A DNA stretch of 64,000 nucleotides from an uncultured Marinobacter sp. (GTDB taxonomy: Bacteria; Pseudomonadota; Gammaproteobacteria; Pseudomonadales; Oleiphilaceae): assembly GCF_913055835.1 (NCBI RefSeq), contig NZ_CAJXKQ010000012.1, positions 1 through 64,000 of the forward strand, in the 5' to 3' direction. Shown here piece by piece: positions 45,862 through 55,217 of the stretch. Numbering within the stretch: the first letter of the stretch is position 1; every line of letters begins with the position of its first letter. The notes beneath the pieces were generated by a model. The model worked only from the letters and a program-made list of their open reading frames with translations. It was not told the DNA's origin and searched no databases. The translations under genes and the position numbers were made by a program.

Positions 45862-47124
45862 TCACCGAATGGACAGCAACTGCTGAACTTCGTCGACCCG
45901 GGCCCTGGCCTCCGTGAGAAGCTGCAAACTGCGGGAGGCATTGAGTTCAAGTTCACCCAGACGCCGATACGCCGGCACCTGGTCGAACGGAGGCAGCTCG
46001 GCATTCTGGCTGGAACCGATCATTGAATGCAATTGCGCCACGATAACCACATCCACCAGTTGCGGCGACGCCTCACGGCATTCATAGCCCCAATCCTCGG
46101 CATGGCGGACCGCCTCCACGAAGGCCGGCGGGAAAGACCAGTTTTCGAGAACCGCCGTGCCCACATCGGCCCGGAGTTCCCGGATTGCATGGCTCAGGTT
46201 GGCCTCATCGGCAAAAAGGTTCACATGGTGCTCGGCCTGGACCAGAATGGGCACCACGCCGATATCATGGAGCAGCCCCGCCAGCAGCGCTTCTTCCGGA
46301 TTCAGTTTGGTCGCGTGATCCGCCAGCACCCAACACAGGGCTGCCACTTCCCGGGAGTGCCGCCAGAGCTTTTCCATTTCTTTTTGCAACGATGCCTGAC
46401 GGGTCTTGAACACCTCCCGCATCGAGAACACTGTCACCAGTTGCCGGGTGGTACGCATGCCAAGACGAACAACCGCTTCCCGGACATTCCGGACGTCACT
46501 GAACCCGCGATAAAGCGGGCTGTTGCAGGCGCGGACAAGCTTGGCGGCCATGGCCGGATCCGCAGACACCGCCAGTGCCACCTGGTCTGCCGTCGATTCC
46601 TCTCGATCGACCGCACGACGGACCTTCCAGGCCACATCCGGCACACTGGGCAGCTTGACCTGATTCGACCTCAACTCCGACAGGAACTCCATCAACAGAT
46701 GATGTTCCTCGCTTTCCATGCCGCCGGTGCCTTCACCGGAATCCATTTCGACCTGTTCCACAGGCGCCGAGCGCAGCAGCTGGTTGAGGATTTCCTGCTC
46801 AACCACCAGGAACTCGCAGGGTTTTACCGCCGTTACGTCGTACATCCGGGGCTGAAGCCGGGCTATGGGATTCTGCGCTTTCTCCGTCTCGGCTTCGATG
46901 ATCGATTTACGGCCGTCGAGGGATTCAAGTTCCACCTTGCCGGCAATCAGGAAAAAGTCGAGACCATCCCGGACACCGCGCTCCAGAACCCGCTGCCCGG
47001 GCCCATGGGTGCGTCGCTCGGCGCGGCTGGCAAGCAGGACCAGTTGATCATCGGTCAGCCGGTTCAACGGCTGAAACTCTTTAAGGCGACGAAGCGGCAG
47101 GCTTTCCTGGCCGGCCATAGGCAT
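45862..47124 (-). CDS. cNMP-binding/HDOD signalling protein
   Basis: A 420-residue cytosolic protein. Residues about 15-115 form a cyclic-nucleotide-binding-like beta-barrel (RLTDDQLVLLASRAERR, VLERGVRDGLDFFLIAGKVEL), followed by an acidic linker (about 125-145) and an HDOD domain (about 150-350: KLPSVPDVAWKVRR, NSPLYRG, GLLHDIGVVP). HDOD proteins are HD-superfamily relatives mostly without hydrolase activity and act in signalling. The start is ATG 47124. It is divergent from ilvD, about 155 bases away. Confidence 0.87.
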   Translation of the reverse strand: MPMAGQESLPLRRLKEFQPLNRLTDDQLVLLASRAERRTHGPGQRVLERGVRDGLDFFLIAGKVELESLDGRKSIIEAETEKAQNPIARLQPRMYDVTAVKPCEFLVVEQEILNQLLRSAPVEQVEMDSGEGTGGMESEEHHLLMEFLSELRSNQVKLPSVPDVAWKVRRAVDREESTADQVALAVSADPAMAAKLVRACNSPLYRGFSDVRNVREAVVRLGMRTTRQLVTVFSMREVFKTRQASLQKEMEKLWRHSREVAALCWVLADHATKLNPEEALLAGLLHDIGVVPILVQAEHHVNLFADEANLSHAIRELRADVGTAVLENWSFPPAFVEAVRHAEDWGYECREASPQLVDVVIVAQLHSMIGSSQNAELPPFDQVPAYRRLGELELNASRSLQLLTEARARVDEVQQLLSIR

Positions 47125-47278
47125 ACTCCTTGTCGGTTCAAACCGGAAAATAATTGGGCAACTGTGTTAACTATTGTAAACAGCGGCTCTGAAAACAACC
47201 ATGCGCCTCGAGTCTAATCTGGTATCCTCTGTTTTTTTGATCATCGTCATCAGGTAACAACAGAGAGAACAGACCACC

Positions 47279-49114
47279 ATGCCTCAGTATCGTTCGCGGA
47301 CATCCACCGCAGGCCGCAACATGGCCGGCGCCCGTGCCCTCTGGCGCGCCACCGGCATGAAAGACGGGGATTTCGGCAAACCCATTATTGCGGTTGCCAA
47401 CTCCTTCACCCAGTTTGTGCCAGGCCACGTCCATCTCAAAGACCTCGGCCAGCTCGTGTGCCGCGAAATCGAGGCCGCCGGCGGTGTGGCCAAGGAATTC
47501 AACACCATTGCGGTGGACGATGGCATCGCCATGGGCCATGACGGCATGCTGTACTCCCTGCCCTCCCGGGAAATCATCGCAGATTCTGTAGAGTACATGG
47601 TGAACGCCCACTGCGCCGATGCCCTCGTCTGTATTTCCAACTGCGACAAGATCACCCCGGGCATGCTGATGGCCGCCATGCGCCTGAACATCCCAACGAT
47701 TTTCGTCTCCGGCGGGCCGATGGAAGCGGGCAAGACCAAGCTGTCCGAGCACAAGCTCGACCTGGTAGACGCCATGGTCATCGCGGCAGATCCCAACGCC
47801 TCCGACGAACAGGTGGAAGAATACGAGCGCAGCGCCTGCCCCACCTGCGGCTCCTGTTCCGGCATGTTCACCGCCAACTCCATGAACTGCCTGACCGAAG
47901 CCATTGGCCTGGCGCTGCCGGGCAACGGTTCACTGCTGGCTACCCACGCCGATCGGGAGCAACTGTTCCTGAAGGCCGGTCGACAGATTGTGGAGAATGC
48001 GCGGCGCTATTACGAGGAAGACGACGCCAGCGTACTGCCTCTGAGCATCGCCTCCATGGCGGCCTTTGAAAATGCCATGGTCATGGACATTGCCATGGGC
48101 GGCTCGACGAACACTATCCTTCACCTGCTGGCGGCTGCCCAGGAAGGTGGCGTTCCCTTTACCCTGAACGAAATCGACCAGCTGTCACGCCGGGTTCCGC
48201 AGCTGTGCAAAGTGGCCCCCAACTCCCCCAAGTACCATATGGAAGACGTGCACCGTGCCGGCGGCATCATGGGCATTCTTGGCGAACTGGAGCGGGGCGG
48301 GTTGATCAACACCGATCTTCCGACTGTGCACAGCAAGACCATGAAAGAGGCCCTCGAGACCTGGGATATCATGAGGTCACCGACCACCGAAGTGGTCGAA
48401 TTCTACAAAGCCGGGCCGGCCGGCATTCCCACCCAGACAGCCTTCTCGCAGAGCACCCGTTGGCCGACCCTGGACGGTGACCGGGAAACCGGCTGCATCC
48501 GCTCGGTCGAGAACGCCTACAGTTCCGAGGGCGGCCTGGCCGTGCTCTACGGCAATATTGCCCTGGACGGCTGCGTGGTCAAAACCGCGGGGGTGGACGA
48601 AAGCATTTATGTGTTCGAGGGCAAGGCACGGGTGTTCGAGAGTCAGGATTCCGCCGTTGCCGGCATTCTCGCAGACGAGGTGAAGCCGGGCGAGGTTGTG
48701 ATCATCCGCTATGAGGGCCCCCGTGGCGGCCCGGGTATGCAGGAAATGCTGTACCCGACCAGCTACCTGAAATCCAAGGGCCTTGGAAAGGACTGCGCAC
48801 TGCTGACAGACGGGCGTTTCTCCGGCGGAACCTCAGGCCTTTCCATCGGCCACGCATCGCCAGAAGCTGCCGCCGGCGGTGCAATTGGCCTGATCGAGAA
48901 TGGCGATACGATCCGTATCGACATACCAAACCGGAGCATCAACGTTGAACTGGACCAGCACGAGCTGGATCGTCGCCGGGAAGCCCGGAATGCCAAGGGC
49001 TGGAAACCGGAACTGCCAAGGGACCGCAAGGTATCTGCGGCCCTGAAAGCCTACGCGCTGCTGGCCACAAGCGCCGACAAGGGCGCCGTTCGGGATCTCG
49101 AAAAGCTCGACTGA
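47279..49114 (+). CDS. ilvD: Dihydroxy-acid dehydratase IlvD
   Basis: Dehydrates dihydroxy-acids in branched-chain amino acid synthesis. The cluster cysteines include C122 (NCDKITPG) and the group in [11 protein letters not shown] (C187, C190, C193). The E. coli-like [12 protein letters not shown] has Gly at position 49 where [2Fe-2S] enzymes have Cys, so this is the oxygen-sensitive [4Fe-4S] type. Later motifs [15 protein letters not shown] and the Lys-containing substrate region are intact. Length 611. A bidirectional terminator follows. It stands alone here. Confidence 0.96.
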   Translation: MPQYRSRTSTAGRNMAGARALWRATGMKDGDFGKPIIAVANSFTQFVPGHVHLKDLGQLVCREIEAAGGVAKEFNTIAVDDGIAMGHDGMLYSLPSREIIADSVEYMVNAHCADALVCISNCDKITPGMLMAAMRLNIPTIFVSGGPMEAGKTKLSEHKLDLVDAMVIAADPNASDEQVEEYERSACPTCGSCSGMFTANSMNCLTEAIGLALPGNGSLLATHADREQLFLKAGRQIVENARRYYEEDDASVLPLSIASMAAFENAMVMDIAMGGSTNTILHLLAAAQEGGVPFTLNEIDQLSRRVPQLCKVAPNSPKYHMEDVHRAGGIMGILGELERGGLINTDLPTVHSKTMKEALETWDIMRSPTTEVVEFYKAGPAGIPTQTAFSQSTRWPTLDGDRETGCIRSVENAYSSEGGLAVLYGNIALDGCVVKTAGVDESIYVFEGKARVFESQDSAVAGILADEVKPGEVVIIRYEGPRGGPGMQEMLYPTSYLKSKGLGKDCALLTDGRFSGGTSGLSIGHASPEAAAGGAIGLIENGDTIRIDIPNRSINVELDQHELDRRREARNAKGWKPELPRDRKVSAALKAYALLATSADKGAVRDLEKLD

Positions 49115-49135
49115 GAATCCCCGGCACCAGGCAGC

Positions 49136-49171
49136 AAAAAAGCCCGGCGGGACAAGCCCGGCGGGCTTTTT
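49136..49171. terminator. Bidirectional terminator after ilvD
   Basis: AAAAAGCCCG / CGGGCTTTTT with GC-rich loop and T runs on both strands. It serves ilvD and the convergent minus-strand gene ending at 49190. Confidence 0.93.
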
Positions 49172-49189
49172 ATGTTCAGGAGACTCCGA

Positions 49190-49603
49190 TCACCAGAGTG
49201 ACCAGCCACCGTCTTCCTCTTCTTCAATGGCGTCATCCTGCTCGGGCTCGGGAGCCGAGGTTTCCGCCGCAGAAGAAGCCGACTCCTGAGTCGGAGCGCT
49301 GCTGGATCCGGTGGACTGCGCTGACGCGGCCACCTGAACCGAAATCATGCCCAGGGCTTCCTTGGTTGGGTCGTCCAGGATACCGGTAGCCTGAAGACCG
49401 TTATCCTGTTGGAACCGGGTCAGCGCCGACCGGGTTGAGTCATCCATCTGCGGGCTGACATTGGTAATGTCGTAGCCTGCTCCGTAAAGCGCGTTCTTGA
49501 GTGCAACGATCTCATCCGCGAAGGCCGCAGGGGCAAAGCCCAGTGTGACCGCCAATCCGGCCGCAGCGGCCAGGCGTCCCAGTCGGGTAGTTGCTTTTCT
49601 CAT
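49190..49603 (-). CDS. Exported peptidoglycan-binding-like protein with acidic tail
   Basis: A 137-residue secreted or periplasmic protein. Signal peptide about 1-30 (LAAAAGLAVTLGFAPAAFA), then a short PG_binding_1-like helical domain (about 32-85: IVALKNALYGAGYDITN, RSALTRFQQDNGLQATG), then a Ser/Ala/Thr linker and a Glu/Asp tail (EEEEDGGWSLW). The start is ATG 49603, with AGGTGAG five bases upstream; GTG 49612 also fits the frame. Cell-wall binding is an inference from the motif. No catalytic domain. Confidence 0.7.
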   Translation of the reverse strand: MRKATTRLGRLAAAAGLAVTLGFAPAAFADEIVALKNALYGAGYDITNVSPQMDDSTRSALTRFQQDNGLQATGILDDPTKEALGMISVQVAASAQSTGSSSAPTQESASSAAETSAPEPEQDDAIEEEEDGGWSLW

Positions 49604-49725
49604 GGTACTCACCTGCTTACTCCTGATATCTCGCCGATATCCGTTTCTTTCTTGTTATGTGGTGCCTATCTCCACAGGCTGGGGCAAACGGGTAAAAGCC
49701 TACCATACTTTTGTCGTATGTCGCC

Positions 49726-50841
49726 TTACCGGACATCATGTCCCGTTTTCCTGCCGGACTCCTGCGTCTCATCGTCCACACTGGCCGGCGAGCGGTGGGC
49801 CTCTTCACTGAACTCACGGATGAAGATTCCCCAGAAAGCCATGAACAGAGCCGCCACCAATGGTCCCATTACAAAACCGTTGATGCCGAACATGACGATA
49901 CCGCCCAGGGTTGATAACAGAACAATGTAGTCCGGCAGCTTGGTATCGCGACCCACCAGTACCGGGCGCAGCAGGTTATCCGCCAGCCCGATGACCACCA
50001 CTCCGAAAGCGGTCAGCACCACCGCTTCGATCACATCTCCGACGGCCGCCAGGTAGATGGCGGCCGGCACCCAGACCAATGCGGCACCTACCGCCGGTAA
50101 AAGCGATACAATCGCCATCACGACACCCCAGAGCAAGGCGCCAGAGATCCCGAGTATCCAGAAAATCAGCCCGCCCAGGGCCCCCTGGATGATTGCAATC
50201 AGCAGGTTTCCCTTAACGGTCGCCCGGGTCACCTCCGCGAACTTGGCAAACAGCAATCGCTCCCGCTCATCACCGAGCGGGAGTGCCCGGATGATCAGTT
50301 CTACCAGCGCACTGCCATCCCGCAGCAGGAAGAACGCCAGATACACCATCAATGCAAGGCCCAGGAAAAACTGGAAGGTATTCTGGCCCACGCCCAGTGC
50401 CTGCTTGCCAAGGAACTGGCTACCGCCGACAAAAATGCTCACGGCCCTGTCCCTGAGTTCTGCAAAGCTGATATCAAACTGTGCCAGGAACGCCTGAATC
50501 GCGGGAAAAGACTGATTGACCCGATCAATGTACTCGCCGGGCCGTATTTCACCGCTCTGGATCTGCTGGTAGAGCGCGACGCCCTCGGCAACCAGGGATG
50601 TCACCAGGATCAGCACCGGGATAACGACGATGAACATGCAAATGCACAGGGTGATCAGCGCATTCACATTGGGCCGGTCACCCAGTTTACGCACGAGCAG
50701 TTGCTGCACGGGATGAAAAATCAGAGCGATGGCGACCGCCCAGAATATGGGCCCGAAAAACGGCTTCATGAGAAACACGAAGGCAAGGGAAACGCCAATC
50801 AGCAACGCCAGAAAAGTCCGTGTTTCGAGTTTTGCGTACAT
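49726..50841 (-). CDS. AI-2E-family transporter (PerM/TqsA type)
   Basis: A 371-residue membrane protein of the AI-2 exporter superfamily with about eight helices. Typical are the helix-rich N-terminus (LIGVSLAFVFLMKPFFGPI), the conserved amphipathic middle (SFPAIQAFLAQFDIS) and the pair of glycine-rich segments near LGISGALLWGVVMAIVSLLPAVGAAL. It is not clear that these proteins move autoinducer-2; many act on sodium/proton exchange or unknown substrates. It ends in a charged tail. The start is ATG 50841. Confidence 0.85.
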   Translation of the reverse strand: MYAKLETRTFLALLIGVSLAFVFLMKPFFGPIFWAVAIALIFHPVQQLLVRKLGDRPNVNALITLCICMFIVVIPVLILVTSLVAEGVALYQQIQSGEIRPGEYIDRVNQSFPAIQAFLAQFDISFAELRDRAVSIFVGGSQFLGKQALGVGQNTFQFFLGLALMVYLAFFLLRDGSALVELIIRALPLGDERERLLFAKFAEVTRATVKGNLLIAIIQGALGGLIFWILGISGALLWGVVMAIVSLLPAVGAALVWVPAAIYLAAVGDVIEAVVLTAFGVVVIGLADNLLRPVLVGRDTKLPDYIVLLSTLGGIVMFGINGFVMGPLVAALFMAFWGIFIREFSEEAHRSPASVDDETQESGRKTGHDVR

Positions 50842-50968
50842 AGTCTTTGCGGTTCCCCGATGTTGGTTCTGCGTTTTACCGAGCCATTCTACCCTACCAC
50901 GCTGTCGTGGCCACTGTAGCGCTCTTCAGGTTATAGTGGACGGTTGTTGTTCAACTAATAGACAGGTC

Positions 50969-51319
50969 ATGTTGTTGGAACTGGAAACCTTCACCGTCGA
51001 AACAGCCCTGGACGCGGCCACGCAGCTGCGCAAGGTACTGGCCGCCAGAACTCACCGGCGCAAGGTGATGGGCCAGGAGGTGGTAGTGCCCGGCCAACTC
51101 GGCGAAGCCCTGCAGTTGCCACGGATTATCAACCGGCTTCAGAGCAAACAACAGCGACAGCGGGACCTTGGCCTTGAGGATTTCCAGGAGCTCTGGCCTA
51201 CCCTGTCGCCAAAGACACGGGAGAGAGTGCTGGAGGCGATTGGCTGGTACGATCCGAAGGAGCTTGACTGGGATGACAAACGCTCCAACCGCCGGCCACT
51301 GGTCGATCCAGACAGTTAA
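50969..51319 (+). CDS. Conserved small protein, unknown function
   Basis: A 116-residue soluble protein with a Trp-containing, charged C-terminal half (FQELWPTLSPKTRERVLEAIGWYDPKELDWDD) and a basic middle (LRKVLAARTHRRKVMGQEV). I start at ATG 50969 (MLLELETFTVETA); the frame upstream is open but has no codon-use support. There is no signal peptide or recognisable domain. It lies between the AI-2E transporter, which is divergent, and the Cys-rich small gene downstream. Confidence 0.5.
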   Translation: MLLELETFTVETALDAATQLRKVLAARTHRRKVMGQEVVVPGQLGEALQLPRIINRLQSKQQRQRDLGLEDFQELWPTLSPKTRERVLEAIGWYDPKELDWDDKRSNRRPLVDPDS

Positions 51320-51394
51320 GCCGTATTAATACGGCAACCTGACTTTGAAATGTCATACTTGGCCCATATGTTGGGCAGTATCAGGAGGATATTT

Positions 51395-51643
51395 ATGACT
51401 CAACCACAGCATTACACGGCACTTCTGGCTGAGGGCAGCGCGGTTCCCACCCTGCTGTGCGGCCACTGCCACTCGATTCTCTCCAGGGCCCGCATTTTCC
51501 GGAATCAGGGCGACCAGCACCAGAATATGGAATGCCGGACCATTGGCCTTTGTTCAGCCGACGATTGCGGTGCAGTCAATTGCTGCGACGAGGCTCTGGC
51601 CCACGTAGACAACCCCGAGCGACTGTTCGGCATCGCGTCCTGA
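51395..51643 (+). CDS. Small Cys-rich protein, probable metal binding, unknown function
   Basis: An 82-residue protein with seven cysteines: C22-x2-C25 (CGHCH), C47, C53, C58, C63 and C64. The CxxC plus the later Cys cluster suggests a zinc ribbon or a metal site. The start is ATG 51395 with GGAGG seven bases upstream, a strong site; the longer frame at 51350 is a shadow. It has no signal peptide and lies alone on the plus strand between the unknown gene and the hydrolase. Small size and composition support a real gene. Confidence 0.65.
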   Translation: MTQPQHYTALLAEGSAVPTLLCGHCHSILSRARIFRNQGDQHQNMECRTIGLCSADDCGAVNCCDEALAHVDNPERLFGIAS

Positions 51644-51790
51644 TTCAAAGCGGCAACGCTCTGTTACGCAACTCAAACACACAAATTTTCCATCTGCTTT
51701 ATCCTGATATTCGACGATTGTAGTAGGGCATCCTGATCACCGGATGCCGCCCGGCAATCACGCAACCAATCAGTCAGGACAGTCGATGGC

Positions 51791-52690
51791 ATGCGTATTC
51801 TGAGAACCGATGAAGCCCGCTTCGCAGGTCTTCCGGATTACCCTTTTGCTCCAAATCATTTTGACGTAGAACCCGGGCTCCGGATGCACTACGTTGACGA
51901 AGGCCCGCGAGGCGCGTCGCCGGTACTCATGCTCCATGGCGAACCTTCCTGGTCCTATCTTTACCGGCACATGATTCCCCTGGTGGCAAATGCCGGGCAT
52001 CGGGTGCTGGCTCCGGATCTGATTGGCTTCGGTAAATCCGACAAACCGGCCTCGATCGCTGACTACAGCTACGGCCGCCATCTGGCATGGCTGGCAAGCT
52101 GGCTGGAACAGCTGGACCTCAGCAACATCACCCTGGTGTGCCAGAACTGGGGGTCACTGCTGGGCCTGCGCCTGGCGGCCGAACACCGACAGCGCTTCAG
52201 TCGCATTATCGTGGGGAATGGTATGCTGCCAACCGGCGAGGCACCCGTTCCTGCGGTGTTTTCCATCTGGAAGGCCTTCGCCACGCATAGCCCCTGGTTC
52301 CCGGTTGGGCGCATCGTGCAACTGGGCACCGATCGCACGCTGAGCAAGGCTGAGCTTGCGGCCTATGAGGCGCCTTTCCCCTTAGCGGAGTTCAAGGCAG
52401 GCGCCAGAGCGTTTCCAAAGCTGGTACCCACGGAGCCGGGCACGCCGGACAGCGATGCTAACAAGGCCGCCTGGGAGGTGCTTGAAAGGTGGAAAAAACC
52501 ATTCATTACCTGCTTCAGCAGCGGCGACCCGATTACCAGGGGCGGAGACCGGCATATGCAGCGTCGGATTCCCGGTGCCCACGGCCAACCTCACATCACG
52601 CTCCGGGGCGGGCACTTTTTGCAGGAAGATTCGCCTGAAGATTTCGCCCGCATTATCATTGATGCACTGAAATCGGAAATGGCGGCCTGA
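51791..52690 (+). CDS. Haloalkane-dehalogenase-like alpha/beta hydrolase with Asn at nucleophile position
   Basis: A 299-residue hydrolase of the haloalkane dehalogenase subfamily: oxyanion motif LHGEPSWSYLYRH at 49-60, cap region, acid D246 (SSGDPIT) and base H275 (GGHFLQED). The nucleophile elbow usually reads QDWG; here it is Q118-N119-W120-G, from the codon AAC. Asp to Asn at this site would remove normal covalent catalysis. The start is ATG 51791; there is no nearby partner. Either the activity has been lost, the Asn is a sequencing error, or the protein has another role. Confidence 0.8.
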   Translation: MRILRTDEARFAGLPDYPFAPNHFDVEPGLRMHYVDEGPRGASPVLMLHGEPSWSYLYRHMIPLVANAGHRVLAPDLIGFGKSDKPASIADYSYGRHLAWLASWLEQLDLSNITLVCQNWGSLLGLRLAAEHRQRFSRIIVGNGMLPTGEAPVPAVFSIWKAFATHSPWFPVGRIVQLGTDRTLSKAELAAYEAPFPLAEFKAGARAFPKLVPTEPGTPDSDANKAAWEVLERWKKPFITCFSSGDPITRGGDRHMQRRIPGAHGQPHITLRGGHFLQEDSPEDFARIIIDALKSEMAA

Positions 52691-52703
52691 GCCGCCTTTT
52701 CTA

Positions 52704-53492
52704 CTAACCGAAAACGGTTACCGTCTGACGGCTCAGCGCCACCAGTTCGCCCTTCGCCGTCCATATCCCGGCCTGGGTATGACCATAACCTGCGCCCGCC
52801 TGATCAATGCCAACCTTGTAAAGGAGCCAATCACCCGGCTCCATGACCGGCCTCGGGTGTACGATATCCAGCGCCCAGCTCAGGGAACTGGTTCGCACCC
52901 GCTGTTTTACATACGGCAGTACTGCCGGGGGCCAGGCATCAACCAGGGCAACAATATGGGCGTCCGAGAATGACTCCGGGGTTTTCCGGAACTGCATCCA
53001 GCCGCCAAGTTCCCGGCCGCCCTTGCCACTGAACGGCAGGTTGCCAAAGGCCCAGCGCATCTCTATTTGCTGGATGAATTCCGGAGTGACTCCTTCGATG
53101 TAATCCAGGCCGGGACATTGATCGACCGGTGGTGCCTCGGGCGCCGGAATGGCATCCACCTGAACCGCCGACTCCCGGTCGCCGCCAAAGCTGGCCAGGC
53201 ATACCAGCCGGGTTTCTCCTTTCTGGACGATGCGCCCTTGTACCTGACTGACCGCCTTACCCTCGCGCAGAATCTCAGCCTCGAAACCGGCCGGAATTTC
53301 CGGCTCCACAGGGCCCACGAAAGAGACCTGCAATGACCGCATCGCCCGGCCCCCGGCAACAAGCTTCTCCATTCGCTCGAACATCAACGCGGCCGTGAGA
53401 CCACCGAAAGTGGCCCTGCCCTGGGACCAGCTTTCGGGCATTACCAGCACCTCACTGCCACGGGCCGTCCGTAGTAATTCATCAAAGGTCAT
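52704..53492 (-). CDS. TesB-like acyl-CoA thioesterase family protein
   Basis: A 262-residue protein of two hot-dog halves, with LVMPESWSQGRATFGGLTAALMFERM near the N-terminus and QAGAGYGHTQAGIWTAKGELVALSRQTV at the C-terminus; the last is typical of TesB-like thioesterases. These split acyl-CoA or related thioesters. Substrate is not clear. It is convergent with the hydrolase and divergent from the helicase gene, and it is alone on its strand. Confidence 0.75.
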   Translation of the reverse strand: MTFDELLRTARGSEVLVMPESWSQGRATFGGLTAALMFERMEKLVAGGRAMRSLQVSFVGPVEPEIPAGFEAEILREGKAVSQVQGRIVQKGETRLVCLASFGGDRESAVQVDAIPAPEAPPVDQCPGLDYIEGVTPEFIQQIEMRWAFGNLPFSGKGGRELGGWMQFRKTPESFSDAHIVALVDAWPPAVLPYVKQRVRTSSLSWALDIVHPRPVMEPGDWLLYKVGIDQAGAGYGHTQAGIWTAKGELVALSRQTVTVFG

Positions 53493-53604
53493 CTCAAGTT
53501 CCTGTTAGCAACCTATCGGGATAAATACGAAGCCTGCCCAAGATCGGACAGCAACGCAATGGCCTGTCCCCGGCAACTACCTACAGACCTGGCAGGGTTT
53601 TGCG

Positions 53605-53633
53605 TATTAAAGGAGCAATAAAACCGCTATAAT
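53605..53633 (+). promoter_or_regulatory. Probable promoter of the DEAD-box helicase gene
   Basis: A perfect -10 TATAAT at 53628-53633 with a weak -35 TATTAA 17 bases upstream (53605-53610). The leader to the start codon at 53691 is about 50 bases, which is where cold-shock-type regulation would act. Confidence 0.55.
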
Positions 53634-53690
53634 GGCGGCACATCACGCATTGCCCGGCAATGCTCTACCTCCCGAATTCCGAGTGAATCA

Positions 53691-55217
53691 ATGTCTGAAT
53701 TGTCCTTTGCCGAACTGGGGCTTGATCCAGCCGTACTTGAAGCTGTGTCCTCCGTTGGCTATGAAACCCCGTCTCCCATCCAGGCCCAGTCTATTCCAGC
53801 GCTGCTTTCCGGCAATCATCTGCTGGGCGTGGCCCAGACGGGTACCGGTAAAACTGCAGCGTTCGCACTGCCTCTGCTGAGCCGGATTGACGCCTCCGTG
53901 ACCGACCCCCAGATTCTGGTTCTGGCGCCAACCCGGGAACTGGCCATTCAGGTGGCTGAAGCCTTTACCACCTACGCCAGCAAGTTCCGGAACTTCCATG
54001 TTCTGCCGATCTACGGCGGCCAGGATTTTTATCCCCAGATCAAGGGGCTTCGCCGTGGTGCCCAGGTGATTGTGGGCACTCCGGGGCGCATGCTCGACCA
54101 CCTGCGCAAGGGCACTCTGAAACTGGACAGCCTGAAGGCACTGGTTCTGGACGAAGCCGATGAAATGCTGCGTATGGGCTTCATCGACGACGTGGAAGCG
54201 ATTCTGGCCAAGACACCGGAGAACTGCCAACGCGCCCTGTTCTCGGCCACCATGCCGCCGCAGATCAAGAAAGTTGCCCAGACCTACCTGCGTAACGCCA
54301 CGGAAGTCCGCATTGAAAGCGAGACCCGCACGGTCGAGCGCATTTCCCAGTTCGTTCTGCCGGTGTATGCCGAGCGCAAACTCGACGCCCTGACCCGGAT
54401 CCTCGAGGTGGAGCCGTTTGACGCGTCGATCATCTTCGTGCGCACCAAGGCGGAAACCACACTGCTGGCCGAGAAGCTGTCGGCACGCGGACACGCGGTG
54501 GCACCGCTGAACGGCGATCTGAACCAGCGCCAGCGCGAACAGACCGTTGAGGACCTCAAGCGCAGCAAGAAAGACATCATCGTCGCCACGGACGTCGCCG
54601 CCCGCGGGCTGGACGTACCCCGTATCACCCACGTGATCAACTACGATGTGCCTTACGACACCGAAGCCTACATTCATCGCGTCGGCCGCACCGGTCGTGC
54701 GGGACGGGAAGGCAAGGCCATACTGCTGGTCACGCCCCGCGAGCGGAGCTGGCTGCGCACCCTGGAGCGGGCCACCAACTCCCCGATGCAGGCCTATGAG
54801 CTGCCGTCACCGGTTGAACTGAAAAAAATGCGGGAGCAGCAGTTTGAAACCCAGCTGCTGGCCTTCGCTGAAGACAAGAAGCTGGCCAAGACCATGGCTC
54901 TGCTGGACGAGATTGCCGAACGCAACGAAATGGATATGGCCATGGTGGCCGGTGCATTGGCCTGCTGGATGGAAGCGGCCCAACCCGGTTCCCTGCCCCT
55001 GGAGCAGCCGGAGGCTCTGCCGGTGGTCTCAGCCACCCCGCCACCGCGTCGCGACCGCAAGGGTGGCCGCCCGGGCGATAACCGCAAAGGCCCGAAAGGC
55101 GGGTTCAAAAAAGGACCAAAGGGGCGCGGAGGCCCCGGACCGAAGGGTAAGCCCCCCGGCAAGGGCGGCAAACCATCAGGCAAGCGCCCGCCGCGTCAGG
55201 CTGACGCCAAGCGCTGA
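53691..55217 (+). CDS. DEAD-box RNA helicase, DeaD-like without an RNA-binding domain
   Basis: A 508-residue ATP-dependent RNA helicase. Q motif GYETPSPIQ, Walker A AQTGTGKT (48-55), DEAD at 155-158, SAT at 186-188 and the late HRVGRTGR. After the core, about 365-430 matches the DeaD dimerisation helix region (LLAFAEDKKLAKTMALLDEIAERNE is split here). The RNA-binding domain of true DeaD/CsdA is absent. The last 60 residues are Lys/Gly/Pro-rich in PKG, GKG and KPSGK units. The start is ATG 53691. It converges with folA, overlapping by 22 bases. Confidence 0.9.
   Translation: MSELSFAELGLDPAVLEAVSSVGYETPSPIQAQSIPALLSGNHLLGVAQTGTGKTAAFALPLLSRIDASVTDPQILVLAPTRELAIQVAEAFTTYASKFRNFHVLPIYGGQDFYPQIKGLRRGAQVIVGTPGRMLDHLRKGTLKLDSLKALVLDEADEMLRMGFIDDVEAILAKTPENCQRALFSATMPPQIKKVAQTYLRNATEVRIESETRTVERISQFVLPVYAERKLDALTRILEVEPFDASIIFVRTKAETTLLAEKLSARGHAVAPLNGDLNQRQREQTVEDLKRSKKDIIVATDVAARGLDVPRITHVINYDVPYDTEAYIHRVGRTGRAGREGKAILLVTPRERSWLRTLERATNSPMQAYELPSPVELKKMREQQFETQLLAFAEDKKLAKTMALLDEIAERNEMDMAMVAGALACWMEAAQPGSLPLEQPEALPVVSATPPPRRDRKGGRPGDNRKGPKGGFKKGPKGRGGPGPKGKPPGKGGKPSGKRPPRQADAKR

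Noticed and set aside
46027..47217. Plus-strand open frame of 396 residues
   Set aside because: It is antisense to the HDOD gene; His/Arg-rich composition of an antisense frame.
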